Assembly (NCBI GenBank): GCA_035222895.1
Contig: JAVYIG010007182.1
Span: 41,878-105,877, forward strand
Source: Strongylocentrotus droebachiensis
Taxonomy: Eukaryota; Echinodermata; Echinoidea; Camarodonta; Strongylocentrotidae
DNA length: 64,000 nt
Direction of reading: 5' to 3'
Below are positions 33,536 to 45,518 of this stretch, one piece after another. How positions within the stretch are numbered: the first letter of the stretch is position 1; each line of letters opens with the position of its first letter. The notes below the pieces were generated by a model. The model did not search any database, had not been told where the DNA came from, and saw nothing but the letters and a program-made list of their open reading frames with translations. Both the position numbers and the translations under genes were made by a program.

Positions 33536-36154
33536 GACTTTGCATTGTATGAGGATATAAAGTCTCTAAAGGAACGAGTGAAGTGGGACGTATATATAAA
33601 ACGATATACATAAATAAAACCATTAGGTTTTACCACTGAGGCAAATAGTCTTCTTTGTTTTTAAGACTGCTTTTGGACTGACAGCCATCCTGAAAATTAG
33701 GCATTGCTGCTTGCCGCTATTTTCTCTAAATTCAAAGTAATAAATCATTCCATGACAATCAAGTTGTTAATGTTATAATCACACAGGTCTACCTTCAGGA
33801 TGCGGTCATGTTCTAGTATCTTCTTGAGACTAGAGTTTTCTTTGAGAAGCTGAGGGTTCTTGAAGGCATCAAAGAGGAATGCTTTCTTGTCCCAGGTCGA
33901 GATCTGAACAAGAGTCAGGCATCCCTCCTCTTTCCCTGCACACAAAATATCGAGATATAAACTTCAAAATGTCAAAGGTTCATAAATGTATTATGCTGGA
34001 GGTAGGTAGGTGCATCTTGTTATATATTTTGTACCGGCAAGGTGTCCATTAACCGACTAAATAGTCCTATAGTACGCCTATACCTGCATGGAAAACCTTG
34101 GCATGGCGAACTTCATGCAAATATTTCAAGCTATTATAATTAGTAACATCGATAAGTAACGAAACCATTACCACAACTACACAGAGAAACATTTTATCAT
34201 AATTTTTTATATCAATTAGATTTGGTGATCTTTACAAGGCGATCCAACCCTTATAATAAGTTAATTTGTATGAAACCAGAAAGAAACTTCATCACAGTGT
34301 ACGAGTCATTTCTCATTGTTATCATTTGAAGATTTTCTGTACAATCTTGTTCTTAAATTGTTGATTTCTGCATTCCTTTATATTTCTTAAGATATGTAAA
34401 ATGAAAGAATTGAATAATTTGAATTTGATAAGAGAAAGAGAATAGCGAAAGTCGAAAATAAATCTGACAATAAGAGAGTTATAGGTGTTTGAAATATGAG
34501 ATCACTACAGCTATACGAATCTCAATATGGCCATTTTGTTAGTGGATTATGATGTAGTCACAGTATGGACCTAGGTCCATGGCAATAAACAAAATATTTT
34601 CTCCCAAGTGCCTTCTTGCATGGGGCACTGCATACTCAAAATACATTATGGATAGGTCTTCAGAAAAGAAAAGACCCTCCGGAGTCATACATTTTTAAGA
34701 AAAAAAATACACTAATTTTGTGTGTTTGATCTACATTACAGTCACATTATTAATTCAGCCAATTTGAATTGCTCATACGCATGCTCATGATACGTAAAGT
34801 GATGACAATTTTCAAAAATTCATAACCGTCTCCTTTTTTGGTCCTTTTTCGTCCACATTTTTACCAGCTTGCTGCTCTTATTGTTCAGCTTTCTTTTAGC
34901 AGGTTTAGAGTTGTTTGTTCTTAAAGATAAACTGGAGTTCTGGTAATGAAAGAAAATAAATTCTCACAGAATCCCACAAAAATTACATGTTCAAGATTAC
35001 AAATAAATGATATGTGCCAAACGATTTCGGTAGAAAACGTATATGGGCTGAGTAATGAGCATAGAAAATAAGGAAATCAAAGTAATTAGGCCCGACACCA
35101 TGTGCCTAACATAGGTCACTATGTGGAAATGAGAGTTTTTTTTTTTTATTAAGATGATTTCTAGCAGGTTTTTGTGAGGTTGTTTTTATTATACTGGTTC
35201 AAACGATCAAACTACTGCAGTATAAACAATCCAGAATTAATTATAGCCAAATTCTCTCGACATCCGCTTACCATACCAGAGCTCAAGATTTGCTGGTCGG
35301 TTTTCCCTTTAACCGTATTGCTCAAAGCAATGATGGCGATCATTTAGCATTAACTTCTTTGTTATGAGTTCAATATTAACTCTATGTTTCTCTTTTTTGT
35401 CTTATATCAATTTATTAAATTGATATCAAGAATATTTTCAGTAATTCATTAATTCAGATATCAATTTACTGGTGCCAGTAAATTTCTTTTTCAATTGCTT
35501 CCATTAATTTCGTCATTAATTATCGTTTTAATTAATATTATCGTTTTGTTTTTGATTATTATTATTATTATCATCATCAATATTGTTATTATCATTATCA
35601 TCATAATTTTTCTCACTATTGTCGATAGTGTTATTTTGTATGGATTAATATTAATTCTATTTGTATTGTATTGTATATTTCACAGTGTTTAATTGACAAA
35701 TTCAAACTGATTGTAACCTTCTCCAATACCCCAATGTGGGTGACATGAGAATAAATTGTCATTGTCACTGTGTCACTTTTACATGGCTCGTCAAAGACTA
35801 AGCCAGTCGCTGACGCAGTTCTACTTCAATTAAATGACGCATCTGTGCAACGAGCAACTTGTGTCCATATCTCTTCTCTTTAACTTCAAAATATCACTGA
35901 TTCATGAACTGCATTACTTCACTTACCTAAGTTGACACCTGCACAATCGAGTCCAATGACAACAGTCTCTCTTGTAGACTGGTCAAGGAACGGGTCAAGA
36001 ACTCGACTACAGTCCTCCACAGAATCGATGATTTGGGTTTGACTGAGCACATCTACAGGGAAAGTAGAAGTTTTGTACGAACACTAATGATAAGAGTATA
36101 GAAGTAGTAGTAATGAGTATATAATAAGGATATTATAATACTATGATGGTATAA

Positions 36155-36320
36155 ATAGTGATGATGATGATAAAGATGATGATGGTGAAGATGTTGATAT
36201 TGATGAAGATGATGATGATGACGATGATGATGAAGATGATGATGTTGATGATGAAGATGATGATAAAGATGAGGAATATGAATACGATGATTAAGATGAC
36301 GATGATGATGATGATGAAGG
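36155..36320. repeat. (GAT)n microsatellite in gene 3 intron 1
   Basis: GAT/GAA/AAG triplets. A paralogous longer tract lies at 51830-52020 in gene 4; gene 2 has a GTA tract at the same place (23238-23262). Confidence 0.9.
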
Positions 36321-36944
36321 GACTCAATGTTATGTTATATAAAGGGAACAAGAATGACAATGGGAAGAGGACTTGTTAAAAGCAGAACAAAAAGATGGCC
36401 TAAGATTTCCTATTGATGTTCTGACTGATCAAGAATTATAGATATTGATTTATAAAGTTCGAAGAAGGTATCAACCATATCTATCAAGAATAAATTATAT
36501 TGTCGCAATCACTTCATGAAGAGTGGTAAGAAAAAACATACATAACTTTATTGGCAACAGTTTAAAATAGTCTGTTTTTTATCACGAATTGTGAATGTTA
36601 ATACAAGCAAATTAGCAATCCTATAATAACAATTTTGGAAATGTCTTAGTCTTAATTTTCGTTGGTTTGATTGGAAATCATTTTTTTAAAGGAGGCAAAA
36701 TAATATCAACCAATTCTATCTCTGACAAGAAATGCCGTCCTACTAAACTACATGAGGGAAAACATAAAAGTATACACTATACACCTTATGAGAGATACGT
36801 CAGCATGATATTACGTCTTATAAACTAAATATAGATATAGAAAATAATCACGGGCCTTGTTTCAAGTAATGTATTCATATTGTAAAAATAGTAAACAAAA
36901 ATTATCAGTTACCTTTGAAATCAAAAGGGCCGCCAGTAGCAGAT

Positions 36945-37618
36945 GCAGCAGTAGACGATGCGCCAGTAGACGATGCCCCAGTAACCGATGGGCCAGGAGC
37001 CAATGGGCCAGGAGCCGATGCGCCAGTAGCCGATGCGCCAGTAGCCGGTGCCCCAGTAGACGATGCCCCAGTAACCGATGCGCCAGTAGCCGATGCCCCA
37101 GAAGACGATGCCCCAGTAACCTATGGGCCAGGACCTGATGGGCCAGGAGCCGATGCGCCAGTAGCCGATGCGCCAGTAGCCGATGCCCCAGGAGACGATG
37201 CCCCAGTAGACGATGCGCCAGTAGCCGATGGGCCAGGAGCCGATGGGCCAGGAGCCGATGCGCCAGTAGCCGATGCGCCAGTAGCCGATGCCCCAGTAGA
37301 CGATGCCCCAGTAACCGATGCGCCAATAGCCGATGCCCCAGTAGACGATGCCCCAGTAACCGATGGGCCAGGAGCCGATGGGCCAGGAGCCGATGCGCCA
37401 GTAGCCGATGCGCCAGTAGCCGATGCCCCAGTAGACGATGCCCCAGTAACCGATGGGCCAGGAGCCGATGGGCCAGGAGCCGATGCGCCAGTAGCCGATG
37501 CGCCAGTAGCCGATGCCCCAGTAGACGATGCCCCAGTAGACGATGCGCCAGTAGCCGATGGGCCAGGAGCCGATGGGCCAGGAGCCGATGCGCCAGTAGC
37601 CGATGCACCAGTAGACTC
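36945..37618 (-). repeat. Coding 15-bp minisatellite in gene 3 exon 1
   Basis: About 45 head-to-tail 15-bp units with consensus (on the plus strand) CGCCAGTAGCCGATG. Four main variants encode ATG, STG, VTG or APG versions of a five-residue repeat. Variants are arranged in higher-order blocks, with about 240-bp offsets giving near identity (37021-37200 against 37261-37440). Length is a multiple of three throughout. All six frames are open over long stretches, so the Arg/Leu-rich and Asp/Ala-rich frames on the two strands are by-products. Confidence 0.92.
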
Positions 37619-38005
37619 ACTCACAGCAGCCTCGCGTGGCACACCACTAAGGACGCTGATGACGTCTATAAAATACCCCTCGAGATCGTCGAACTGACTA
37701 ACTTGCGGCGCTGGTTCAATGTCTCTCTTGAAAAACTTCACTTCCCATTGAGAATTTCTCCTCACCGTCATCCGAATTTGTTGAGGAAACTTTGACAGGG
37801 CCTCCTCAGACATTGGAACAACTCGAACCTTAACCTGGGTATTGATTTCCAGAATTTCACGGAGATCATCAATGTACGAACCCGTGATACGGCTAGCAAC
37901 CGACCTATCGAGGCGAGCATTCCCGGCCCGACCTGGTACCGCAATATTCGCAAAATTTCTGTAGATTCGCACAACGCGACCAGACAATTCGTCATTCTCT
38001 GCCAT

Positions 38006-38155
38006 CTTGTTTTCTACTCAACGTTCCACAGTTGCAATGAAAATATGAGCTCTGTCACTAATTGTGTATGCTGCGCCGAAGCTATTATATTATACTAGCT
38101 AACCAGGAAGCTAGCTAGCTGTGGCTCGTTTCATCGAGTGGGGAATCCCCGTACA
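38006..38155 (-). promoter_or_regulatory. Conserved 5' flank of gene 3 with kappaB-like palindrome
   Basis: Upstream block shared with genes 2 and 4, with GGGGAATCCCC at 38140-38150 and an AT-rich TATAATATAA-type stretch near 38085-38094 on the minus strand. Function inferred only. Confidence 0.35.
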
Positions 38156-38159
38156 TTTT

Positions 38160-38445
38160 TGTCCGGACAATTGACAATTGACAATGACAATGATTGACAA
38201 TGATTTGTTTATTTCTTTAACGGCCCCTTCTGGGGCATGGAAGAAATACAGCGGCAACAATTTATTTTGGCAAGACATTAATCTACACTTGCCACTCTCC
38301 ACCCAAGTCTTAAATGGGTACCGGTAGGAAGGATTTCCTTGAATGCTGTGAGCGCCGAAATCGGCAGCCTAGCATAGCCGGGTAATGTTGAAGCGCCTTG
38401 AGCACCTTGCAAGGTGGATACGTGCGCTATATAATATAATGTTCA
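38160..38445 (+). mobile_element. SINE-like element
   Basis: Body GGCAAGACATTAATCTACAC, followed by CCACTCTCCACCCAAG, is shared with the SINEs near 17150, 47655 and 53815. The 3' part runs to GCGCTATATAATATAATG. Preceded by repeated ATTGACAATGAC. Duplicated at 53703-53990 as part of the segmental duplication. Confidence 0.65.
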
Positions 38446-38582
38446 ACAATGATTTTTGTTGTTTTAACACACAGAAAATCTTTAAAACACAAGAAAATCT
38501 TTGGCAGCGAACTACAAATGTTGGCAAGCTTTAAGATATACGTTAAGAAATACATAATACCCTATATCTCAACTAGCAGTAC

Positions 38583-39800
38583 CAGAGGCGGCCCTTCCGG
38601 GGGGGGCAGGGGGGGGGCAGTGCCCCTATTGATTTGTAAAAGTGCCCCTTCCCCTTTTCAACTCTGATATGTGCCCCTTTTATTTGGACACGTGCCCCTT
38701 TTCCTTTTTAATAAGTGCCCCTTTTCCCAGTGATAAGTGCCCCATTAAAAAAGAACCCCCTCCCTTTCTCAAAAATGCCCCTTCTCTTGTAAATGACCCT
38801 TGTCAGGTACGAGAAGTTACTCCTTTTCACTTCAGATAAGTACCCCCTTTACCTCCAATAAATGCCCCTTTAAAATCTGATCGGTGCCCATTTTCTTTCA
38901 ACTAATGCACATTTTCCTTTATTATAAGTGCCCCTTTTTCATTCACAAAAGTGCCCCCTTTCATATCGGGCCATTGCCCATTTCAGGTGCGATAAGTGCC
39001 TCTTTTCACCTCTGATAATTTCCCTTTTAACAATGATACGTGCCCCTTTTCCTTTCTAATAAGAGACCTTTCCCCTTTTCATAAATGCCCCTTTTCACCT
39101 CTTATAAATACCCCTATCAAAATCTGATGGGTGCCCCTTTTCCGTCGACAAATGCCCATTTCCTATTCTCATGACTGACTTTTTAAATCCCTGGTGAGTG
39201 CCTTTTTTGAGGGTGTAAGAAGTGCCTCATTTTCACCTCTGATAATTACTCTTTGTACTTTGACACATGCTCCTTTTCTTTTCTGATAAGTGTCCCCTTT
39301 TCCTCTCATCATTAAACGCGCACCTAATTTCAAGCGACTAAGAGCAATTTCCCCCAAAGCTCGCTCGCTAGGCTCGCCAGGATCTATAAATGATATGTTA
39401 CTTATCAAAGGTCTTTTCAGTCTTCCGTTATGAGAATGTGCTTTTAACCCCATCAGGATTTGTTTTTTTCCTCTTTCTAAGATGTAATTTTTCGCACTAC
39501 GACCTCACAAATCTTAAATTTTTTCTCGCTCGCTTCGCTCACTCGCAAATAATTTTTCAGACCATTACTCCCAACAGCGAAGCATGATGCTAAAGCAATA
39601 TCTTGTATGGTGTAGACAGTGAAACAAATATTGAAACCATCCCTGATAATTTAATCACAATGTAGGAGTATATGCCAATGTCTAAAAATTGTGTATTTTC
39701 GCTTTGAGATTTCCCTTTGTAGGTGCCCCTTTTTTCCAGAAAGTGCCCTTTTTTCTTGGTGTCCCCCACCCCCACTTTGGAAGTCGCTTGGCCGCCCCTG
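38583..39800. mobile_element. hAT-like non-autonomous element with GTGCCCC minisatellite, copy 1
   Basis: A 1218-bp element with ends CAGAGGCGGCC and GGCCGCCCCTG, flanked by a perfect 8-bp duplication AGCAGTAC (38575-38582 and 39801-39808), the hAT signature. Most of it is a degenerate array of roughly 20-24 bp units of the type AAGTGCCCCTTTTC(N)CTGAT. The right third includes TCGCTCGCTTCGCTCACTCG-like sequence. No transposase is seen. Confidence 0.82.
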
Positions 39801-39914
39801 AGCAGTACATTTACTACTATATATATATGTATGTACACTATGATACTAAATACGACAACACACATTAAACCAAAGTCTAACGTATTAAAAAGGACAACGA
39901 AAATTATTCAAACT

Positions 39915-40490
39915 TAGACATAATGATCTTACAAAATGTGGAAAGGTTCTTTAACTGCTTAACAGAATTTGCATTCAATAACTGATGAAATTTGATAACG
40001 TTAGGTCTACTGTAATACTATTTCTTTACATACTGCTTACGAAAATCATTGAATGCTGAGCACACACAGAACATAATGAAATTCATCACCCTGTACCTTA
40101 AGATTACATAGGGAACATAACTCAAGAGGTTGATCAGATACATAACGACATTTGGTAACTTAACTGACAGCTTATCATTACCACAACGAAACTTACAAAG
40201 GGATATTCTATCACCTACGTCATATTTCAACAAATAGCTCTCCAAACCACCTTCCTGTTTAACGAGCCTATAATTAAAGCATACACGATTTCTTATAAAC
40301 TTCATTATTCCAATTCTGCCAATCAATATCATTTAATATAAGGTCCAAAGATGACTTAACCCAACCTAAGTTCAAGAGGGTATCGTCAACCCACAAGTTT
40401 GACATTCCACTCTTGTCTAGGATACTTTTAACTTTCACAATCCTTGATTCGAAATCACAACTTTCATGTAGCTTGCGTAACAGACTATGA
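39915..40490 (-). pseudogene. LINE ORF2 C-terminal relic, copy A
   Basis: Minus-strand frames, broken several times, give the common non-LTR ORF2 tail: IVKVKSILDKSGMSNLWVDD, then DIDWQNW, YRLVKQEGGLESYLLK, LCKFRCGNDKLSVKLP, and further on FHYVLVCPAF-type sequence (clearer in copy B). Enzymatically dead. Duplicated at 55755-56262. Confidence 0.7.
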
Positions 40491-40564
40491 TGCCGAGGTC
40501 ACATACGGTAGCGGTCACATAATATGTTATGCCTAGATTAAATTTGTCCCGGACGCCGTAGGCC

Positions 40565-40760
40565 TAAGATAAATTGGTCTATGATCAGGCCGGGGCAAAT
40601 CCGTAGATAGGCTGCTCGGAGATTGTACGGAAATCGTGCAGTAGCCGTGCAGTCTCCAGAGTCTCCGCACGGAACCCGTGGAGATTCCTTGCATAGGTTG
40701 CGCGGAGAAGGCGCTGTGACCGTGCAGCCGCCGTGCCGTTTTGAACCTGAGAAAGCATTA
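40565..40760. repeat. GC-rich insert with CCGTGC/GCACGG words
   Basis: A short GC-rich segment (GGAGATTGTACGG, CCGTGCAGTCTCC, GCACGGAACCCGTGG) absent at the matching point of the partner copy near 59085. It resembles the larger CGTAC-rich island at 48990-49835. Confidence 0.5.
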
Positions 40761-41439
40761 TTCATGACTGTTATGAACTCTTTTTCATGATTCTAAAAAA
40801 ATAAAATATATTACTAATTGAGTTGATGGATGGATTGAACACAAATATTTTAATTGATCGAGGACTAGACATTTCTGGAATCGTTCGAGCTGCGCTTCTC
40901 TAAACATTTACCAACTATTTCACACGTGAATGATGTGTACGGTATGAAAGGCTTTGAAACGACAAATGTACTGGAAGAATAGATAAAAGTCGTGTAAACA
41001 AAATTTCTTCCAATGTGTATTAGAGAAAAATCGGCAAATAAATGTTTTGAAAGACTTTACCATCACAATGGCCAGCCACGAAACAGGAAAGACATTGGTC
41101 GCGCAGGTAAGAAAAATTTGTAATAATTCATTTTGATCACGAAGAAAGAAGGCGCCCAGCCCCTGTGATAAATAGGCCTACTGCTTCTGTAACGTATTTT
41201 GTTACTTTAACATCATGTTATGAATGTGTTTTCACTGTTTTGTATATCTTATCATTAAACAATTGTCAGTTGTCAATTGTCGACATCAAAAAGGAAAACT
41301 AAGGATGTAAGTACTAGTCGCTTAAGTGTTACTATTACTGAATATTATAAAGATATACTCAATAACCAAAAGAGTAAGTCCACACCTTCCCCGCCCAAAG
41401 AAAAAGGGCCCAAATATTAAAACTGTATAACTTTGGTAA

Positions 41440-43440
41440 ATATGACAAATGGGAGGGGATCGAGCTCGCAAAGCTACCAAGTTGTGTTTGATTGATCGCA
41501 CCTTAAACAAATCATAAGTTTCTTAATTTTAATCGGTCTTTGCTCAAACTTTTCACTGATAAGTTTCTCTCGGTTTTCTGCTTCTGTTAAAACCAACCTT
41601 ATATCAGGGTGGGACTTCTTCTTTAACTCTCTTCGTCCGAACCAACACTATCGTGATTATTGGGAATGGGATTCTCAAATAAATGTCAAAGCTTCTGGTC
41701 CTTGAGGTGAAAATTTACACTATCATTTAAATAACGATTTAATTCCCATTGCCTTTGCCCCGTGTTCCAGGAATAGTTTGATTTAAAACTTGTAAAAAAT
41801 AAACTCATTATCTAATTTGAGAAACAATTTCATATCCATATAATATATATAGTATTGCCTCGTATATTATTGTTTATATTTGAAATACGTTTCAATGGAT
41901 ATATCTAAGAACGTCAACAAACACATTTATCAATAATGTAAGAAGAAAAAAAATACAGCGTTCAATAATGTTAATTGTTTGATTTTCAGTGAAATCTATA
42001 TCGTATATAATCCGCATATTAGATAATTCCAAAATCATATACATCATCATAATCAAAGAAGTTATAGTAAGTTATAGTGCAAAGAATTCTATAAAATTAC
42101 TTCTACCCAAACTGATAAACTTCTCAAAGCCCTTTTGATGGACATACAGTTAAAAACCGAATTATTCATACTCCTTAGAAAGTTGATGTTTTTGTTTTGT
42201 TATTCGTAACTCAAGAACGAAAGTTTGACTGGTTGAATTAGGGCCTTTGTTTAATACTTTTGGATGTAAGCTTTGATACGTCACATTTTCTAGAAACACA
42301 CATCTGGACAAATTAATTATTCACGTAATTAAAAAATACAACAAAACTTGGTAAGGGTATGAATAACTAGTTGCTTTCTGTACATTATTGAGGAAGTTCA
42401 TCACCACTGCTTGTTGAAATATTATAACACTATCATAAACAAATGAACAGAAAAAAATCTTGCCAAAGAATGGAACTATAGGCTCATCTAGCACTTGTGC
42501 TAACTTTTAGTTCCCATTAACAAATTCATCTAAATATAGTAATACACATACTTACGTTTATATCTTTTGAACATTTAATAGTATGCAGATGTATGTCTAA
42601 ATATCGTTTTTAAAAAACATTACTGTTCAATCGACATTACTCTTATGCTTATGTATACATGTATCAGTATTATTTTTTGCATTGTACGATTGATCATATC
42701 TACGGTACTGTCATTATTGTGATGTGTTGTTGTTAATAGATTCAAATTCAAATAGTTTTGCCATCTATTAACTCGGCTCATTCATCTTCTCTTCTCCTTT
42801 CCTTCTCCCCCCTCTCAATTATCCCCTCTTTCACTCTCATATCTCTTCCTAAAAGCGAACCATTCATGGTTCTCCTTCTTCATAAGGAGATTTTCTCTCT
42901 TTATTGACCTAATAGTTTGTATTTGTATTTTTTATAATTCTGGTGCACTCTTGCAGTTTTAGTCCACTCCAGTTCTTGGCATTTTCTTCCCAGTTAATTA
43001 TGGATCTCCCTCTCGGTCTTGTTCCTTCCACTCTTCCCTTCAACACATCCTTTAAGAGGCTTTGGTGCCTTTTAACATGACCAAAGTACCACTATTTGCA
43101 TGTATATTAGTTATTTTATATGTATCGTATTCTCTTATGTTTATTGTTTATTTGCTTTTAATCATGCACGGACTCGCAGAATAACAGCCATCGGTTGAAA
43201 AAAAAAGTATATCCGTGCTGGAATACAAATAAAATGAAGAAAAAAACTTTATTAACGCATGGACAAGACAATCAATAATTAATGTGTTTGCTTCAAGTTT
43301 TGTTAATGACGCACTTATTTTCAGGAGCTTTTGAATAGTTGTTGAGTTATTGTGTGTCTGTAAAGTAGCACTGTTAGGAGTTTTGCTTTCATCTCAACAG
43401 TTGAGTATGTTTATATAGTAGCTGCGCTATATAAATTGAT
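41440..43440. repeat. Duplicated flank block (pairs with 28430-29780)
   Basis: Colinear with 28430-29780 but about 600 bp longer between 42100 and 42760. Includes the LINE fragment at 42937-43089 and ends in GCGCTATATAAATTGATAAA plus ATT repeats. Confidence 0.75.
42937..43089 (-). pseudogene. LINE reverse-transcriptase 3' fragment
   Basis: Near-identical to 29336-29489; encodes KRHQSLLKDVL and GRP-type motifs on the minus strand. Part of the duplicated flank, not an independent insertion. Confidence 0.72.
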
Positions 43441-43489
43441 AAATTATTATTATTATTATTTTCTGGCATTATAAAATACCTGTGTTTTT

Positions 43490-45518
43490 TTTAAATATTG
43501 TTTTATCTCTGCAGGTAACTCTAAATAATCATAATTATTAAAGATAAAGCCCTCCTCATAAAATTTACATTCTCTTCTGTCTTTAGCTGTCCTAGTCCAA
43601 GCATACATAAAATGAGCTGTCACAGGTAGATGAGCAATTGTCTACATTAATAACCCACTACTTGTAATGGCCAAAATTAAACTGATTGAATCTTTGTGCA
43701 TCACAAAACGTACGACAATTCGGTAAAAGGGTCTGAAAATCAGACAGTTACTTAGGTGATTGCAATAACTTGAGTCGATTTGACAACTAATGGTCGTTTT
43801 TCCGACTAAAAGCCATTTTCAAGCCCTTTCGTTTTGAGGGAAGTTCTAATTTAGTATTGTCTTTCTAATGCAGTTGGAATTTAACCTTTTTCTGGCTGCA
43901 AATGGGACATAGTACCTTTAATCCAAACTATTCCCAATGCTACCTTTATATCTAACTCATTTTTTACAATCTGCTACGATATGAATAAAAACAACCTATG
44001 CATCGATTTTGATGGCTCTAAAGTTCCGACTATCGTCCAATTTAGTGTTTGTAATGCTAATAAATGACAAATGGAAACTTGCTTGTCTTACCTTTACATG
44101 CGTAAAGAATAGATATTACATAGAGAAATGACAGTTTAAACATAACGTATGGCCGTACATATAATTAACTATGACTAAATACATGTATGTACCATCAAAG
44201 ATACCTTTTCTACTCACTCTTTCTGCTCTTCAAAGATGCACTATGAATTTAAACCACAAGAAACAGATAGATAGGCCTAGGTACGTAAATATGAGCTTTC
44301 ATAACATTTTGAAATCAGTGTACTTATTTAATTGAGTTAAACGGTGACATTAACATCTACCACAGTGTCACATAGAGAGATAAGAATACAAATACATTAT
44401 GCACTACGATATGTTATTGATACGACGCCTAAAGATACTAAGGAAAATGACACACAGAATTCGCGCCATTTTATTTTTGCGTATTATATAAGTCTTGAGA
44501 AGAGATTCTCTCATTTTATCAAAATCTACATTTACAGTACATACAATTATCATTGAGACTAAACATTATCTGGTTACAATAATGTACAGATGTAATTAAC
44601 TTTTAAAAGTGTACTACTAAAGACCCATCAATATACATTATTCAGTAGAGTTATTCATTGTTTGACTAATAAGTATTTACAAAACTTAAAAGTATAACAA
44701 CACGTGTTCGGGAAAATTATTCAGCCAAAATGTATTACTGCGACTGCCACAGACTTATTGTCATGTACATTGGCAATTGGCATAATTCAAAATTGTAAAA
44801 TGAACTTCAAACTTACTATCCAATAGTAAACACATAACAATAGATATATAAAACATTTTAAACTAAAAAATGAAAGAAAAAGAGGAACCAGTAAATAGCA
44901 TTAATGAATCGGGCCTGGTAATTTCGAGGAAAAAAAAAGAAAAACAAAATTGTGCTGAAGGAGGCCCCTCAGAAAATGCTCCCCCCCCCCCCCCTCCAAG
45001 CCACTGACACTAACACTAACTAGGCCTAGTAACAATTAAGTAGTGCTGGTAGTATAGCAGATCTAGATCTAGTCTTCTAAAGTAAGATCTACTTTAAACG
45101 TTAGATCTAAATGTATCTAGATCATAGATGTAGACATAGTATTAATGTATTAAAAAAACAAATAATACACATCAATTTGTTCGGGCATTAGTAAAAATTA
45201 CCCACACTTGGTACCTTCGAAAAAGTTCAAACAGCTATTTCAGGAAATGTAAGTGCCGATTTAAAGAAAAATGGGCCACAATTTATATGCTGTGAATCTC
45301 CATCAACACCATCACCAATATCATTTTCATGACACTGCAGTGATGGTAAAGCTATGCCTGTTTCCTCCTAATTGGTAATGAGTTCAATCTGCTATCATAA
45401 CAAGCTAATCATGCGATGAAACACATCTCTGTAAAGAGGCCATTTAAAATTGAAATGGTAGTAAAATGAATATATGAAATAAATCGTTTTCGGGTGTGAT
45501 AAGATTTAATAGTAATCA
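43490..45518. other. Flank of unit 3, no gene recognised
   Basis: Contains an end of the TTAA element family (43882-43920), a block homologous to 61020-62560 and 19165-19640 (from 44340), a C run at 44981-44995, a short CTAG-rich tract, and then sequence (45170-45518) homologous to 31100-31472 leading into gene 4. Confidence 0.55.
45505..45510 (-). other. Candidate poly(A) signal ATTAAA of gene 4
   Basis: Same motif and spacing after the stop as in gene 3. Confidence 0.3.

Larger units (their letters stand above)
31473..38005 (-). pseudogene. Egalitarian/EXD1-like copy 3 with pentapeptide array and premature stop
   Basis: Exons on the minus strand: 38005-36913, 36052-35927, 33935-33793, 32791-32711, 32430-32201, 31719-31473. 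They join in frame to 640 codons, but codon 295 (37123-37121) is TAG where sister repeat units have TCG. If real, translation ends before the exonuclease domain. Residues 1-100 match copy 2. The CPQYFTIS-type segment is replaced, from VPREAAVSEST onward, by about 45 five-residue units (ATGAS, STGAS, APGPS, VTGAS). The exonuclease exons keep splice sites and frame but carry changes at conserved positions: Exo I GLDCAGV (E to A) and HFCKTD for HDCK.D, while YYAASD is intact. The C-terminus extends into an Asp-rich tail. It could be a young pseudogene, a truncated protein or an assembly error at one base. Confidence 0.65.
38006..40540. repeat. Segmental duplication, copy A (pairs with 53538-56262)
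   Basis: Near-identical over about 2.5 kb to 53538-56262. It contains, in order, the gene 5' flank, a SINE, a GTGCCCC-array element with the same target duplication, and a LINE relic. The paired copy has about 290 bp more array inside the element. This is the most recent duplication in the window, by similarity. Confidence 0.88.

Noticed and set aside
36945..37618. CRISPR array
   Set aside because: Units are contiguous without unique spacers and lie in an exon of a eukaryotic gene.
36862..37697. Long open frames opposite and offset to gene 3 exon 1 (Leu/Arg/His-rich, Asp/Pro/Val-rich)
   Set aside because: They are by-products of a stop-free 15-bp repeat; only the MAEN frame continues into conserved non-repeat sequence and a splice donor.
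39169..39453. 94-codon open frame in the GTGCCCC element and its twin at 55009-55293
   Set aside because: It covers part of the degenerate array and low-complexity sequence; it is duplicated only because the element was, and has no family motif.
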